From positions 558,001-622,000 of the forward strand of contig JAGPYM010000004.1 in assembly GCA_020736575.1 (NCBI GenBank): 64,000 bases of DNA, in the 5' to 3' direction. Below the pieces are notes generated by a model. The model saw only the letters and a list, made by a program, of their open reading frames with translations, was not told where the DNA came from and did no database searches. Made by a program: the position numbers and the translations under genes. Each line of letters starts with the position of its first letter. Positions within the stretch are counted from its first letter, which is position 1. Shown piece after piece: positions 20,886 through 32,059 of this stretch. The DNA is from Thelonectria olida. Lineage: Eukaryota; Ascomycota; Sordariomycetes; Hypocreales; Nectriaceae.

Positions 20886-22529
20886 CTAGGCACTCTTGAT
20901 GCCCAGGTCACTCTCCGTCTTCTCCACCAACACTTCAAACAGCCGCTGCACATGCTCCTCCCTAACACGCTCAACGCCCGTACACACACGAATGGCAAAC
21001 TTGTCGTTGACCACGGTGCTCGTCAGGTAGAACTCGCCCGCGCCATTAACGCCTTCGTACAACGTCTCGGTCCTCTTGTTCACCTCTTCGCCGTCACCTC
21101 CCTTGACCTGGAACGTAACCAATCCGAAGCGCGCAGGCGTAAAGATGGTAAACAGATCCGGGCGACTCGTCAGCTTCGTCTCCAGGCTTTCGCCCAGCGT
21201 CACGCCGTTGCGAATGTGCGCCTGCAGCCCGCGGATGCCGTAGCTGCGCAGCACAAACCACAGCTTCAGCGAGCGGAACCGGCGGCCCAGCGGGATCTGC
21301 CAGTCGCGGTAGTCCGTCACCAGGTCGCTGTCGCTGAACTGGTTGCGCAGGTACGGCGGCTTGATGCTCAGCGCCTCGATCAGCCACGCGCGGTTGCGCA
21401 CCCACACGGCCGAGCAGTCGAACGTCGTGAGCATCCACTTGTGCGGGTTGAAGTTGAACGAGTGGAAGTGGGCGAGCGGCACCGCGAGCGGTTGGTTCTC
21501 TGGGAGGAGCAGCGCGGAGCCGGCGTAGGCGCCGTCGACGTGGACCCAAATGTCCTGCGGAGTCCCGGCCGAAGGAACGAGGGCCTCGGCGATGCCGGCA
21601 AAGTCGTCGACGGCGCACACGTCAGTGGTGCCCAGGGTGGCCGTCAGGTAGAAGGGCTCGAAGCCGCGGGCGCGCAGGTCGGCGACGGCCTTTGCGACGG
21701 CCGGGCCGGTGAGGGCGAAGCCGTTGTCCTCGGAGACGGGGATGGCGACAAAGCGCACGCCGAGGACCTGGGCGGCCTTCTTTGTGCTCGAGTGCGAGCC
21801 GGCGCTGCCCAGGGCTACGAGCTTGCTGCGGTGCTGCCAGAGAGCATCCTCCTTTTCCTCACTGTCGGCGGGTAGGTGGGCGGTGACGGCGTTGAGGTAG
21901 TGGTCCCGGGCAGCGCACATGACGGTGAGAATGGCCTCGCTCGCACTGCCGTGGATGACGCCTCCGCCGTGGGTGCTCCCGCCGCTTAAGTAACACTCGG
22001 GCAGCCCCAGAGCCTGGGCGAGCCAGTCCAAGACGACCGTCTCCAGCTCAGTGACGGCGGGGCTGCAGATCCAGTTGAAGTGGGCGCCGTTGAAGGTGTT
22101 TGAGTACATCTCAGCCAGGGCAGCCGGGTAGCTGCTGGAGCAGGGGAAGAAGGCCATGAAGCGCGGGCTGGCCCAATGGGTGATGCCCGGGAGGATCTTG
22201 GACTGGACATCGGCGTGGATGGCGGACCATGGCTCGGGATCCAGGGGGGCTGAGGCGGGGAGGAGAGGGCGCAAGTAGCCTGGCTTGACGTCGGAGACGA
22301 CGCGGTTGGAGGCGACGTTGTCGTAGTAGTCGGTGACTATGATGAGGTGTCAATTGAGTCGGGGTGTAAAAGTGGCGATGTATTTGGTGGTGTTGAAGAA
22401 GTTGTCGGAAGAGCGGGGGAGGGGGAGGGGGAGGGGGAGGGGTAGCGTTGGTGAGTGAGCAGGACAACTAGATAACTCACTCTCGTCAATGGCAGCCTTT
22501 GCCGCCTCGCGAAATTCTTGAGAGTCCAT
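20886..22529 (-). CDS. Aromatic-L-amino-acid decarboxylase (PLP-dependent group II decarboxylase)
   Basis: Two exons, 22529-22481 and 22336-20886, give 499 residues. It decarboxylates an aromatic amino acid (Trp, Tyr or DOPA type) with PLP in the cytosol. The family signature is complete: substrate region WASPRFMAFFPCSSSYPA, VHVDGAYAGSALLLPE with the PLP-contacting Asp, the Schiff-base Lys at about 316 in HSFNFNPHKWML, and the mobile loop PPYLRNQFSDSDLVTDYRDWQIPLGRRFRSLKLWFVLRSYG with the Tyr expected in decarboxylases rather than aldehyde synthases. The intron (22480-22337) contains a pure GGGGGA repeat on the + strand. No neighbouring biosynthetic genes are seen, so a role in a secondary-metabolite cluster is not supported here. 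Exact substrate cannot be read from sequence. Confidence 0.93.
22415..22442. repeat. GGGGGA hexanucleotide repeat inside the decarboxylase intron
   Basis: Four perfect GGGGGA units plus GGGG form a 28-bp G-rich tract on the + strand, C/T-rich on the transcribed RNA. The tract fits a G-quadruplex motif on the template strand. It sits 40-65 nt inside the donor end of the only intron. Confidence 0.9.
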
Positions 22530-24433
22530 GTTTGAAGTTTCCAAGTCGTTTGTGCTGGTTGGTAGTTTTGAGATGAGAAGAAACCGGGGACGAGGCGGGC
22601 CGTCTTTATTTTAGCTGAGATGTCATGATCCGTCCCATGCCACCCACATCCACACTTCACAACTCGAAAATCCCCACACTCACTGACGGCTGGCTTCGTC
22701 GCTGTTCACCTCGGCGTCATTCTTTGCCAATAGCAATGACAAGCAAGGCGAATTGCTCAGGCTCGTTCCGAACACGTCTCATACAAACACGAACATAAGA
22801 CAAGGTTCCGGAACTGCTCGTTTCTCTTTGGCCGCGATAAGTCAGAAGCTGTTCACGAGACAACTTGTTGAATTACACGCGTCTAAAACAGCGAATTGCA
22901 TGTCAGTGATAGACGACGCACCCTATCTTAGCAACTGCCAGTTTGTTCGCATATCGCTAACGGCGCCCTCCGTTTGACATCAAATCGACATGCTTACCCT
23001 GCCCGGTACTAGCGGTCTGGCCGGAATAGTCTGGCGGGGGTTCCGAGTTCCGAGCGAAGCTTCTGTTCCGACAGTTGTGCATAGATACATAACGTGGTGT
23101 GCATCTGCTTATAGGAATGGTAGTCAGAGCTAAGACGCCCACATAAACACGGATGTACCTAGCGATTCCAAATTGGTCGCTTTATCGCACCGTGGATGGC
23201 TTCTTTTTAGAACTGTCAATGATGATGTGGTATGTAAGATGTGAAGTCAAGGTCAACGAACAGACAGATTGTCTCACAGTGCAAGGGGGAAAATCCGGCA
23301 CGCGGTTGCTGACTAACGTAGCCGCTCAGCAGCTACCGCTCCTGATTGGCCATAACTCGCCTTCAATTCTCTAGCCAATCATACTGCGTAACATCCCCTG
23401 TCCACATCCCCTTTGGGAGCAGTGGATCCGACCGCCAGTTCCCGCGCCGACCGGCCGCCAACCCCAGCATGAAGCATCCCGTCCCGTCAACACATTCAAA
23501 GTCAAGGCTGCTGCTGTGGAACCGTTGCGGGAACGCAGAGGCACCGCGGGCCCCTTGGGAACATGTCAAGGAACTGCCTTGCATCTTGTCCGCCCAAAAA
23601 CGGTTTCAGGTCCGCTGATCCCGTGCAGCGACCTCGACAGCCCTGAAAGATCATAGGCGATTGACTAACACTCTCCATCTTCCTCGTCATCTCGGGCTTC
23701 GAGTCACCGTCGTATCTACTACCACGTACATACAGTAGAGGAAATCCGCCGACGCAGGCTTGTTGCCGCATGCATGCCCACGTGGCTTAGTCGACCGGCG
23801 GCATGACATGGATGAAACGGGGTGTGCCAACCAAGTTGAAAGTGAGACAACCCTGGTGTCGAGATGCATTTTGTTGTCTCTTCTCTCATTCAACCGATTC
23901 CACCGTGTTTTCGCCATGTTCACCAAATCCATCATCAAGAAAACAACTCCCTTCAATGGACTTCGAGCCCCGGTCCATGTTTAATGGTTTTCAACTCAAG
24001 CACCTCGCCCAGAACAGCTGATGAAATCCTTCAGCGTCTCCAGAAATTGCATGGAGAATGAAACATACACCCAGACAAATTAGGGAACCAAGGGCAAGGT
24101 GAGACTGTAGATTGCGTCCATGGAAAAAAAAAAATCAACTTTTATATGCTGCCCCAACCCATCCAAACTTTTTATCTATATATTCTGATGACCACCCACC
24201 AACAAAGAAAATCGTTATATGAATCGTGACAAAAACAAACAGGAGTGTCTTCCCAAAGGCCCGTCCAATACTCCTCGCTTTCGAAATGTCAACAGAAACC
24301 CAAAACAAGAATGTCGTCAATAAGTTTTCTGTATCCACTCCCAATCCATTCGCTAAAAACTGTTGATATGTACTTCCCCCATTATGATTAATTGTGAATT
24401 ATTCCAGAGCCTGCCACCTTGCAACACTTCATC
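22530..24433. other. Intergenic region upstream of the decarboxylase gene
   Basis: About 1.9 kb between the decarboxylase start and the stop of the arrestin-like gene, both minus strand. Open frames up to about 90 codons occur in all frames with no recognisable product. A run of about 11 A lies near 24124-24134, close to where the arrestin-like transcript might end. I see nothing else. Confidence 0.4.
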
Positions 24434-25885
24434 TTAAATCACGGCAACGGCCGGTCGTCGATGGTCGTCGTAACCGGGGAGGATGCTGTTTCCCTGGTAC
24501 TGCGCCGACGGAACCTGCATCAGGCGCGGTTGGAGATGTAAGTCGGCTGCATCGGCTTCGGCTTGGGCAACGGCGCTCTCAAAAGAAGGAAGCTCGTCGT
24601 CTTGGATGGGGTCGTGGATGTTCTCAACCATGAGCTGAAGAGGAACGACGAGGTTGATGTTGGTATTCATGGGCCCGACCGACACGGTCAGGTGGATAAA
24701 GTAAGATCGGCCGCTGATGCACGAGTTAAAAGTCGGCAGGAAGAACTTCTTGTTGCCATGGGCCAACGTGAAAGGGATTTTCAGGGCCGAAACCTGTCGG
24801 TGGGGAGATGGAGCTGACTTGTGGTGGGAGCCGCCATCTGAGTCGGAGGCATCCCCTTCGGGCCACGAGCTGCTCGAGTAACCCGAATCTCGGCGCTGGA
24901 GCATGCTCTCAAGTTCCCAGGTCAGAGTATCAAGGGGGGTGGTGGAGAGGTTGGTGGTGGTAGAGTAGGTGAGGCACGGGCTGGTCTGGTGCTTAATTCG
25001 AGCTCCCAGGTTGGGAAAATGGTCCATAGGAGCGTTGCTGAAGAAGGTAGTTGACTGAAGCTTGGCAGTGACAGAGTTGATCTTGGGAGGAGCAACACCG
25101 GCAGAGCTGGGGTCGAAAGCCAAGTTCACTCGCATCACGGACTCGCCCGCGTGCAGGCCATCCGCAGAAAGCACCACAGCGCTAGGCTGAACAGCGTGGG
25201 CTGTGAGCTTGCCCTGCTTTGCAGAGAAGATATTCTTGCGGATGCTCTTGGTCTTTTGAAGGTGATACCTCTCATCCTCGGCGGAAATCTCGAGAGGGGC
25301 ATCCTCAGGAAGCGAGGGCAAGACCTTGACCATATGGAAACCGTCAAGGGGCATCGTGCGTCCCTCGATAGGAGAATCGTAGAAGGCAACTGCTCGAATC
25401 GCATACTCAATATTGGCCATCTCGGGAGACTGGTCATCGCTCTCCCAGAAACCCATGGTGGGTGGAAGCCTCAAGTGAGCATCCCGAATACCAGAATGCT
25501 CAACAGGATGGGTGCAGGCGCTCAAAGTAAGCTGATGGGGAACCACAAAGTGGAAAGGGACAGTGTAGGTGCGTCCAGCTTGGAAGATGCGAGGGTTGGG
25601 GAAGTCCGCGTCACGAACAGGCATGCGCAGCTTCATAAAAGGTCGAGCAGCATAGGTCGCATACTGGTTGACAAAGTCAACACGGGTATAAGCGGTGCCA
25701 GTGAAGAGGATCTCCAAATCGCTAAACGGAACGTCGCGTGTTGGATTCACAATGACGTGACCGGAGATGGTCGAGCCCGAAGTATAAGCCTTGGAGCTCC
25801 AGTGGTTGTCAAGCTTGACTTCAAGCCCCGTCTTGCCAGTACGAGGCTTGTTGGTCCAAGGACCGTCGGTAGATAAAGAAGCCAT
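24434..25885 (-). CDS. Arrestin-domain protein (alpha-arrestin-like)
   Basis: Single exon of 483 residues from MASLSTDGPWTNKPRTGKTG. Arrestin-N strand pattern is visible (LEVKLDNHWSSKAYTSGSTISGHVIVNPTRDVPFSDLEILFTGTAYTRVD), with YTVPFHFVVPHQL, and an arrestin-C part (MRVNLAFDPSSAGVAPPKINSVTAKLQSTTFFSN ... LKIPFTLAHGNKKFFLPTFNSCISGRSYFIHLTVSVG). The tail has LPSFESAVAQ and, near the end, LPGYDD, both resembling the PY-type motifs by which alpha-arrestins bind Rsp5-family ubiquitin ligases. An in-frame ATG at 25942 would add 19 residues, but a TATATA element lies only about 10 bp upstream of it, so I prefer the inner start, which is about 70 bp downstream. Role in transporter endocytosis is a family inference; the cargo is unknown. 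Confidence 0.8.
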   Translation of the reverse strand: MASLSTDGPWTNKPRTGKTGLEVKLDNHWSSKAYTSGSTISGHVIVNPTRDVPFSDLEILFTGTAYTRVDFVNQYATYAARPFMKLRMPVRDADFPNPRIFQAGRTYTVPFHFVVPHQLTLSACTHPVEHSGIRDAHLRLPPTMGFWESDDQSPEMANIEYAIRAVAFYDSPIEGRTMPLDGFHMVKVLPSLPEDAPLEISAEDERYHLQKTKSIRKNIFSAKQGKLTAHAVQPSAVVLSADGLHAGESVMRVNLAFDPSSAGVAPPKINSVTAKLQSTTFFSNAPMDHFPNLGARIKHQTSPCLTYSTTTNLSTTPLDTLTWELESMLQRRDSGYSSSSWPEGDASDSDGGSHHKSAPSPHRQVSALKIPFTLAHGNKKFFLPTFNSCISGRSYFIHLTVSVGPMNTNINLVVPLQLMVENIHDPIQDDELPSFESAVAQAEADAADLHLQPRLMQVPSAQYQGNSILPGYDDHRRPAVAVI

Positions 25886-25948
25886 TATTTCGTGAGAGAT
25901 CTTGAGAATATGAGATGCTGTAGAATGTGTAGGCCTTGCCATGGTGAT

Positions 25949-25960
25949 ATATAAATATTA
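25949..25960 (-). promoter_or_regulatory. TATA-like element before the arrestin-like gene
   Basis: The minus strand reads TTTATATATCACC just before the outer ATG at 25942. Its distance of about 70 bp to the inner ATG at 25885 suits a fungal promoter better than its 10-bp distance to the outer one. Confidence 0.4.
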
Positions 25961-28900
25961 AGCACGGAAATGCCGTACTTGTAGTCTAAGTTGAGTTGCT
26001 GAGGAGCTATGAGGCCTTGATGGGTCGGGCCCAGGGAGGGGTGTGTCTGGAGTGGAGAGATGGAGACAGTGAGATGGAAGGCGGCGAAAAAGGTGCGAGT
26101 AGCTTCGGAGCTTAAAGTGGGCTCTTCAGTCTGTTCTTCGGGAGCGTGCACGAGGTTGTTTCGCTGGAACTGGAGTAGTCAGGCTGGGTCTGACTGTTCC
26201 TGAATTGGGGGTCGAAAATGGTGAAACCAGGCCAAAGATGGCAGTTCACGACGAGAGAGAAGATGGAGACTCTTTCTTGTTCGTGGGGGAATTCGTGGAG
26301 AAGACGAAGAAGAAGAAGAGGGACCTGCTATTGCTTCATATTTGTAAGTGCTGCGTCTGGTGTAAGTTGCTGATAAATATCGATTAGAAATAAGCCTCTG
26401 ATCGTCGCCTACGGCACTTGTGCAATGGGAAGGGCGCGAGATGAACCAGGTTTGCTAAGGTATCAGCCTGATAGCCTGCAGCGTTAATCAGTCACTTACC
26501 GCTAACGTGGTGTTGTCGAGGACACCCTGTTGGAGAATCTGCCATGTGTGCTAGCTGAATCGGATGCAATGGTGTGGCTGGATGGGTGATGATGTCGTGC
26601 GAAGCGGCAACAATAGCAACAACGGCGCCAGCCAACAGCCGGCATCCATTCATCAAGCAGGTGATGTGAGAGCAGATCCCCAATTACTCTTTCGGTACCT
26701 CAGCGTCGTACCGGTACCTCTCAGGCTCTCCCCATCGCAGCGCCATGGCTGCCATGCGTCCTGTGAGTGCTGCGAGTATTGAGCCACCAGACAAGGATTA
26801 GACACATCGTGCATTAGCGTCCAGAGTGGTTCTTCTCGCCCGGTGCCGAAGGGGGCCTTTTACCCTTGGGGCCCTGTTCTTCCAGGACCCTTCCATTCGT
26901 GATCCATCTGAACACCTTGTGAGCGCTCCTCAAAGACACCGCAGTGGGACTCCCGCGGCGCTAGCATCGATGCTTGATGAACTCGGGAGGCTCGACTGTC
27001 ATCCATTCGCTTGGGTTCATGGGCAATTGGACATGGATCTATATCCAGCAAGTCCGCTCGGCCTAGGCAAACAAACTATTTGCTCACTCGACTGCCATCT
27101 TTGCAATCAGCTAAACAGAAAAGAGCCCCAATTCGAGCCTTGACAAAGATGCCAAAAGGGAGTCATAAGACTGGGTAAGCGAAAACCGCGGTCCGCGATG
27201 GCGACACGTTCCGATCCCTGGAAGCCGACCCCTGGAAGCACTGGAAGTGTGTAGAAGTTATCGGGAGTGCCGCGCATGCTTCATCGGCAGACACGGGGTC
27301 AGTCCAGATGTCAGAAGCTCCCCGGACAACCAAACAGATGCAGCACATGTTCCCAAACGAGGTCACAGAAGGCTTACTGCTGCAAGGCACCCACATAATT
27401 GCTCAAGGCCGTTGTCAGGGTTGGCCTAGTCAGGCGACAACCGGGCCGTTTTGCACGCAAACCTGGCCTGGCTGTAAGTGCAAATGCCAGCACTCGCATT
27501 CTTTTGCCATTGCCCATCCATGGAGTGTCGCCAGCAACAGACACGTTTTTCGGGGCATTTCTTCCATCATTTTGGTGTGCATTCGCGAGTATCGAGATCG
27601 TGGACGTCACCCTTGACTGAAAACCGGGGGATACCAACGACTTCCAAGTTAAACAGTTTATTGACGGACCATATTGGAGCCAAAACTGGAGAATCATGAC
27701 TTCACGATTCTCCACGTACGTACCTTGTCATATATCTCCATGATGGATTTCACCGCAATGCTTCAAACTCCCATCACACGGTGTGTTTTGGAAGTCTTCT
27801 CCAGGGTGGGAGGGGTTAGTGTAAAGACGAGAGGTGATTCATTCTGGCGAGCTGTAGCAGCCGCAATGGGGAAGCCAATATTGCGAAAGGCGCCATTGCG
27901 TGGACGTACGACGAGACGAGACGAGACGAGCCAAAGCGAAAGCGGAAGCGGACAGCGCAGCGTGGAACTTGAGTCGTGGAACGTGGACGAGAACGCGAAC
28001 TCGTTGGATGGCGGCTACGGAAATACGACGCTCAGGTCCCCAGGTGTCTCCTTTGCGCCCAGCGCCTTCCGTGCCTTACATGCCTTACACGGGTGCGCCA
28101 CGCCCGGGCATCGGCATCGTGAAATGGAAGGCACGGAGGGAGCAGTGCGCGGCTTCCCGAAGGGCGCCGGCGGTCAGGAAGAGAAGGCACACTCTGGCAC
28201 ACGCACAGGCAGGGTGAAAAAAATTCTTCTCAATCACTCATCATCTCCAAGAAGGTAGGAAAAGCTAGCTCACACAAGAGAACCACCTCACTACTACCTC
28301 CCAGCCGCACCCTCCCTCCATTATTGATACTATTCTGGTGCTTTCGCAAGTGTGATGAGGTGGAATCGTAACCTTACTCGCTCGAGTTTCTATTACTTGA
28401 CAACTATGCGTCCCGCCGTGTCTGGCTGAGCCTGGTTCGATCTGGCCTTGTCGACCCTCCCACCCTTTCGAGCGCACCAAGCCGGCGTCCGCTCCCAACG
28501 TCCGCCTTCATTCCCGTTTCTTTCCCTTCGTTGCTGGAAAAGCCCTCGCGTCCAACAAGCAAACATCCAACCCATCAGGCGTGTTCCGTGCCGGGGTGCC
28601 GTTGCGCTGTTCGGTCAGTCTGTGCCCCCGATGGCGTTCTCAAAATGGCCCAGTCATCATGGTCTCCATCCAGGCCCCCCATTGGTGTCCAGCGAATCCC
28701 ACACGCTGAGAAGCCGTCTTCTATTCTCGCCCTAGAAGCAAACCAGGGTTCTCACCGCACCCCCTGCAAATGAGGCGAATGTTGCTTGGTGTTTCTATCG
28801 TTTCGGTACCTGAGAAGGATGGATCCGATCCCTCGACACGGAGTGGGTGAAGCAGGAGGCTCACGATGCTTCGCTCAGACAGACTGCCATTTTGGGGTCG

Positions 28901-31900
28901 TCAATGACAAGCTCTGCGTCTTGATGCCCCCAGTCATTCTTACAATTTGCCTTCACTCTCCGTCCAGCCCCTCCCACCCTCAGCTACAACCGCTCAATCC
29001 TACCCGCCTCTTCGCCTCCGGCCTCCGACCGGGACTGTGCCCGAGATGAGCGGTCGAAATGCGAAAAGTCTTCTCGTTTCGAAACCATGGCTGACCTGAC
29101 GGTACCGGCCGTCGGATGATTCCATCGGGAACCTGAACCAGGGAGCAGGCAGCACATTAACAATTCATCCCAGCAACCAGTGCCTCCCTACTCCCACCTT
29201 TCAATGAAACGCTCGTTCACAAGGAAAGAGAGAAAGCAGAAACGTGCAAAACTTCTCGACCTACGTATTCTGGGGAGGCGGGTCTTCGCCGTCTTAGTTG
29301 GGACGGAAATGAGAGACTGGTTCGAAGCCGATCAACAAGGCATCTTTCCACGAAGCTGCCCAGAAACGAAGCCATCTAGATTTGGCCCATGAGCTGACTG
29401 CGGGGATTGGGGAGCTCGTTGAGATGGGGTGGGCCGCCGTGTGATGCATCTCTGGGATAATCCGCTCTCATGCATCCTGCTAAGGAGCTTGTCAACTTGA
29501 GTCTGGAGGAGGTTGCTGGCCAAGTGCGCATCCTGATACCCATGCGATTCCACTCTCCGCCGGCTGGAGCGACGGTCTTCTGCTTGGAAGCTTATTACTT
29601 GCCTAAAACGAACATGGGTGAGCCCGTGTCTGTGTGCTGACTGGTGGTGTCAGTTGGCCGACTGGGCATGGGTATCATCCATGCTTTCTGCTTTTACGAT
29701 CCTTTGCGTCAACAACAGCCACGATGGCGAACTCAGCCTAACAACACCAAAACCTGAATCTCACGATGCTTCAAGGTCGGCCAGGCGGACAACATATCCA
29801 ACACATGTTATGTCCCTCAGTAGCCAACAGTCACCAGTTCGTATGTCTACATGTGCATGCTATTATGCACTGAATCAAGTTTTTCCCTCCCACGTCCTAT
29901 TCCGTTCTCCACCCCATACCATCAATTCCCTCTCTTCCTTGTTCCCTTTCCCTAAGTCCTGTCCCTTCGCCCGCCGTCGTCTAAATATCATCTTCCTCTT
30001 CATCTCCCGTTCCCAACCCCCTACCCAGCCGATATCGCCTAAAAGGCCCCCCAACTTCTCCAACATTCTTCCTGCTCCTCGGCGCCGAGACGTGCTCCGC
30101 TGGCTCACCCGACCAAGAAGAGTTTGTTAGGGCTCGTTGGCCACCCCACCGCATGATCCCCATCGCCTTGAATAGGTGCCCTTGACAAGGACCCCCGGGT
30201 AGAGCGACTTTGGCACTTTGCTCACTTTGGATGCAAATTGCTCCTGGCCAGGGTCCACCCCGCTTGTCGGTCAGGTTGGTGAGCATCGTTGGAGCTGAGG
30301 TGGCTTCACTGATGTTACAGCCATGCAGCCGTCACCATGTCATCCCGATCCGAACCAAACCACATGCTCTCTCGCCCAGGCAAAGGGGCAGCCGCACTCA
30401 CGAAGGCCTCATAACCACACGACTTCTAACACCTCACTCTCCGGGGTCCGGCAGGCAGCGAAGCCACTTGAGATGTGATACACACCCCCTCTGAGAACAG
30501 TTGTCTCTTTTCTCTCGGTTCCTCCGCTCTGCCCTCCCCCCTTCTCGTCTGCACCAACTTTTCTCCTCCTTTCATACTCCGTCCACCCCACTCTCCCATT
30601 TCATCCAAACTCACATTCCATCAAGCTTAAGCCCAGGATGAGGATTGCGCGTTGCAGCCAACAAAGCGCCAGTCATAGCAGGTTGAACTATCCAACTTAC
30701 ACAATACCATGATTCATCCCGCCCCATGATCTCCATCGATCCACCCACACCTCTCTTTGCTACCCGTTTCGTGACAAGTCCCATTTAGGGGTCCTTGTGC
30801 ATCGCAAAAATCTCCTCAGCCTCTGATTGGATCTCAGTGAGTCAACGTGTCGAATGTCCAACTCCACCGGCGTTATCAATCAACAGGCCAAGCAACCTGA
30901 ACATCGACGCTTACAGAAGCTCTGTGCTGATTAATGAAGATACATTACAAACAACCCGACCCGGCAGTAGATATAGTCAGAGATCTAAGGTTGAATCTTT
31001 TTAAGAAAGCTTACCGGATTCTGATTAGATTCCCATAAAAGAAGGTTAACTATTGTCGAGTCACCGATCACGCCCTTCCTGTCAAGTTTTGAGTGACCAA
31101 GATATCGATGGTTCGCAGGTGATCGATCGCCTGCGTTGATACTCAATTGAGCCGCAATGAGGTCTCTCGAACTGTCAACCCCTCGCTCGTCGACAGACAC
31201 CTGCATGACACCCTCCCCGCCCTCCAAGAGATAGTCTGTGCTTCCCCCAAGCTCAGCGGTTGCGTCCGCTTATCAAGTCATGAGGGGAACTTCCCCTCAC
31301 CGTATCATAGACCTCGGTGGCTTCGAGCCAAAACAAAGCAAACATGCTGACCACGGGTGCCAACCTCGTGAATTTCCACCTTGAGTCATAGTTGCTGTTG
31401 TCAGAGACTTTAATGGGTGGATGATACTGGAAGAAGGCTTCGAGAGGGCGCGAAAGGAAGGCCTGGAAACATATTCTGGGAGATACACCAACATAACCTC
31501 TCTTCCCGGCTCCACGTCGGGCTTCTTTCAGGCCACTCAATTCCTCATATTACGTCTGATCTTGCGTCATGGTGATGATGTAACAAGATCTATTCAAGGT
31601 AATATGCTTGGCAATGTGTGAGTCGGTTGACATGGCAATACTAGATATGCTGCTGTTTGACGGTAGAGGAACATCTGCTCGTCTTTGCAGCCCTCGTGAT
31701 GAGCATTTGCGCTTTGCCGAGATGCTTGGCAGAACTCAGTTTTCATTCGCGGTGCATATCTTGACGGTCGATCTCGGTAATATTTGCTAATAAACTCGTG
31801 GAGAGTTTCTTTGTTATGTCACCCCCCCAGCGAAGACTCGAGAGTCGCCGGTTTCTTTGTACACTATTTCAACAGCTCAACTCCTGCCTCCATCATACAT

Positions 31901-32059
31901 CACCCAATACTTTGATACAAGTACAAGCGCCAAGCTGAAACTCAAAATTGCAACCAACAGTATCGAGTTTCGTTGCTCTAAACCAAACGGATTTCTTGGT
32001 CTAGCCCACCCTTCGATTCCTTTTTTTACAACATCCTCTGTTCGTATCAGTGTGTTTGC
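25961..32059. other. Six-kilobase stretch without a supported gene
   Basis: Between the arrestin-like promoter and the stop of the ZIP transporter I find no frame with a recognisable domain and no plausible spliced gene. The longest frame (194 codons, 27674-28258 +) is rich in Arg/Gly/Ser, crosses a simple repeat and looks accidental. Several strongly pyrimidine-rich tracts on the + strand (about 28440-28560, 28930-29040, 29880-30070, 30490-30615) resemble fungal leader or promoter DNA but are not followed by coding sequence. The stretch from about 31.8 kb is the 3' flank of the ZIP gene. It may be an extended promoter or hold noncoding transcription. Confidence 0.5.
27908..27930. repeat. (GACGA)n pentanucleotide repeat
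   Basis: Four perfect copies of acgag with a partial fifth lie in the gene-free stretch. Confidence 0.85.

Noticed and set aside
20763..21875. 370-codon + strand frame opposite the decarboxylase
   Set aside because: Antisense shadow; Arg/Val/His-rich sequence with no family features.
25886..25942. Outer start codon for the arrestin-like gene
   Set aside because: A TATA-like element only about 10 bp upstream makes this ATG unlikely to be in the mRNA; kept as an alternative.
20643..26000. Secondary-metabolite cluster around the aromatic amino acid decarboxylase
   Set aside because: Neighbours are an unknown small protein and an arrestin; no synthase, oxygenase, transporter or regulator is nearby.
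27674..28258. 194-codon + strand frame in the gene-free interval
   Set aside because: Crosses the (GACGA)n repeat, has mixed codon bias and no recognisable domain; overlapping frames are of similar length.
28685..28705. Short match to the end of a fungal 5S rRNA (ccagcgaatccc)
   Set aside because: No further 5S rRNA similarity on either side, no Pol III internal control region and no T-run.
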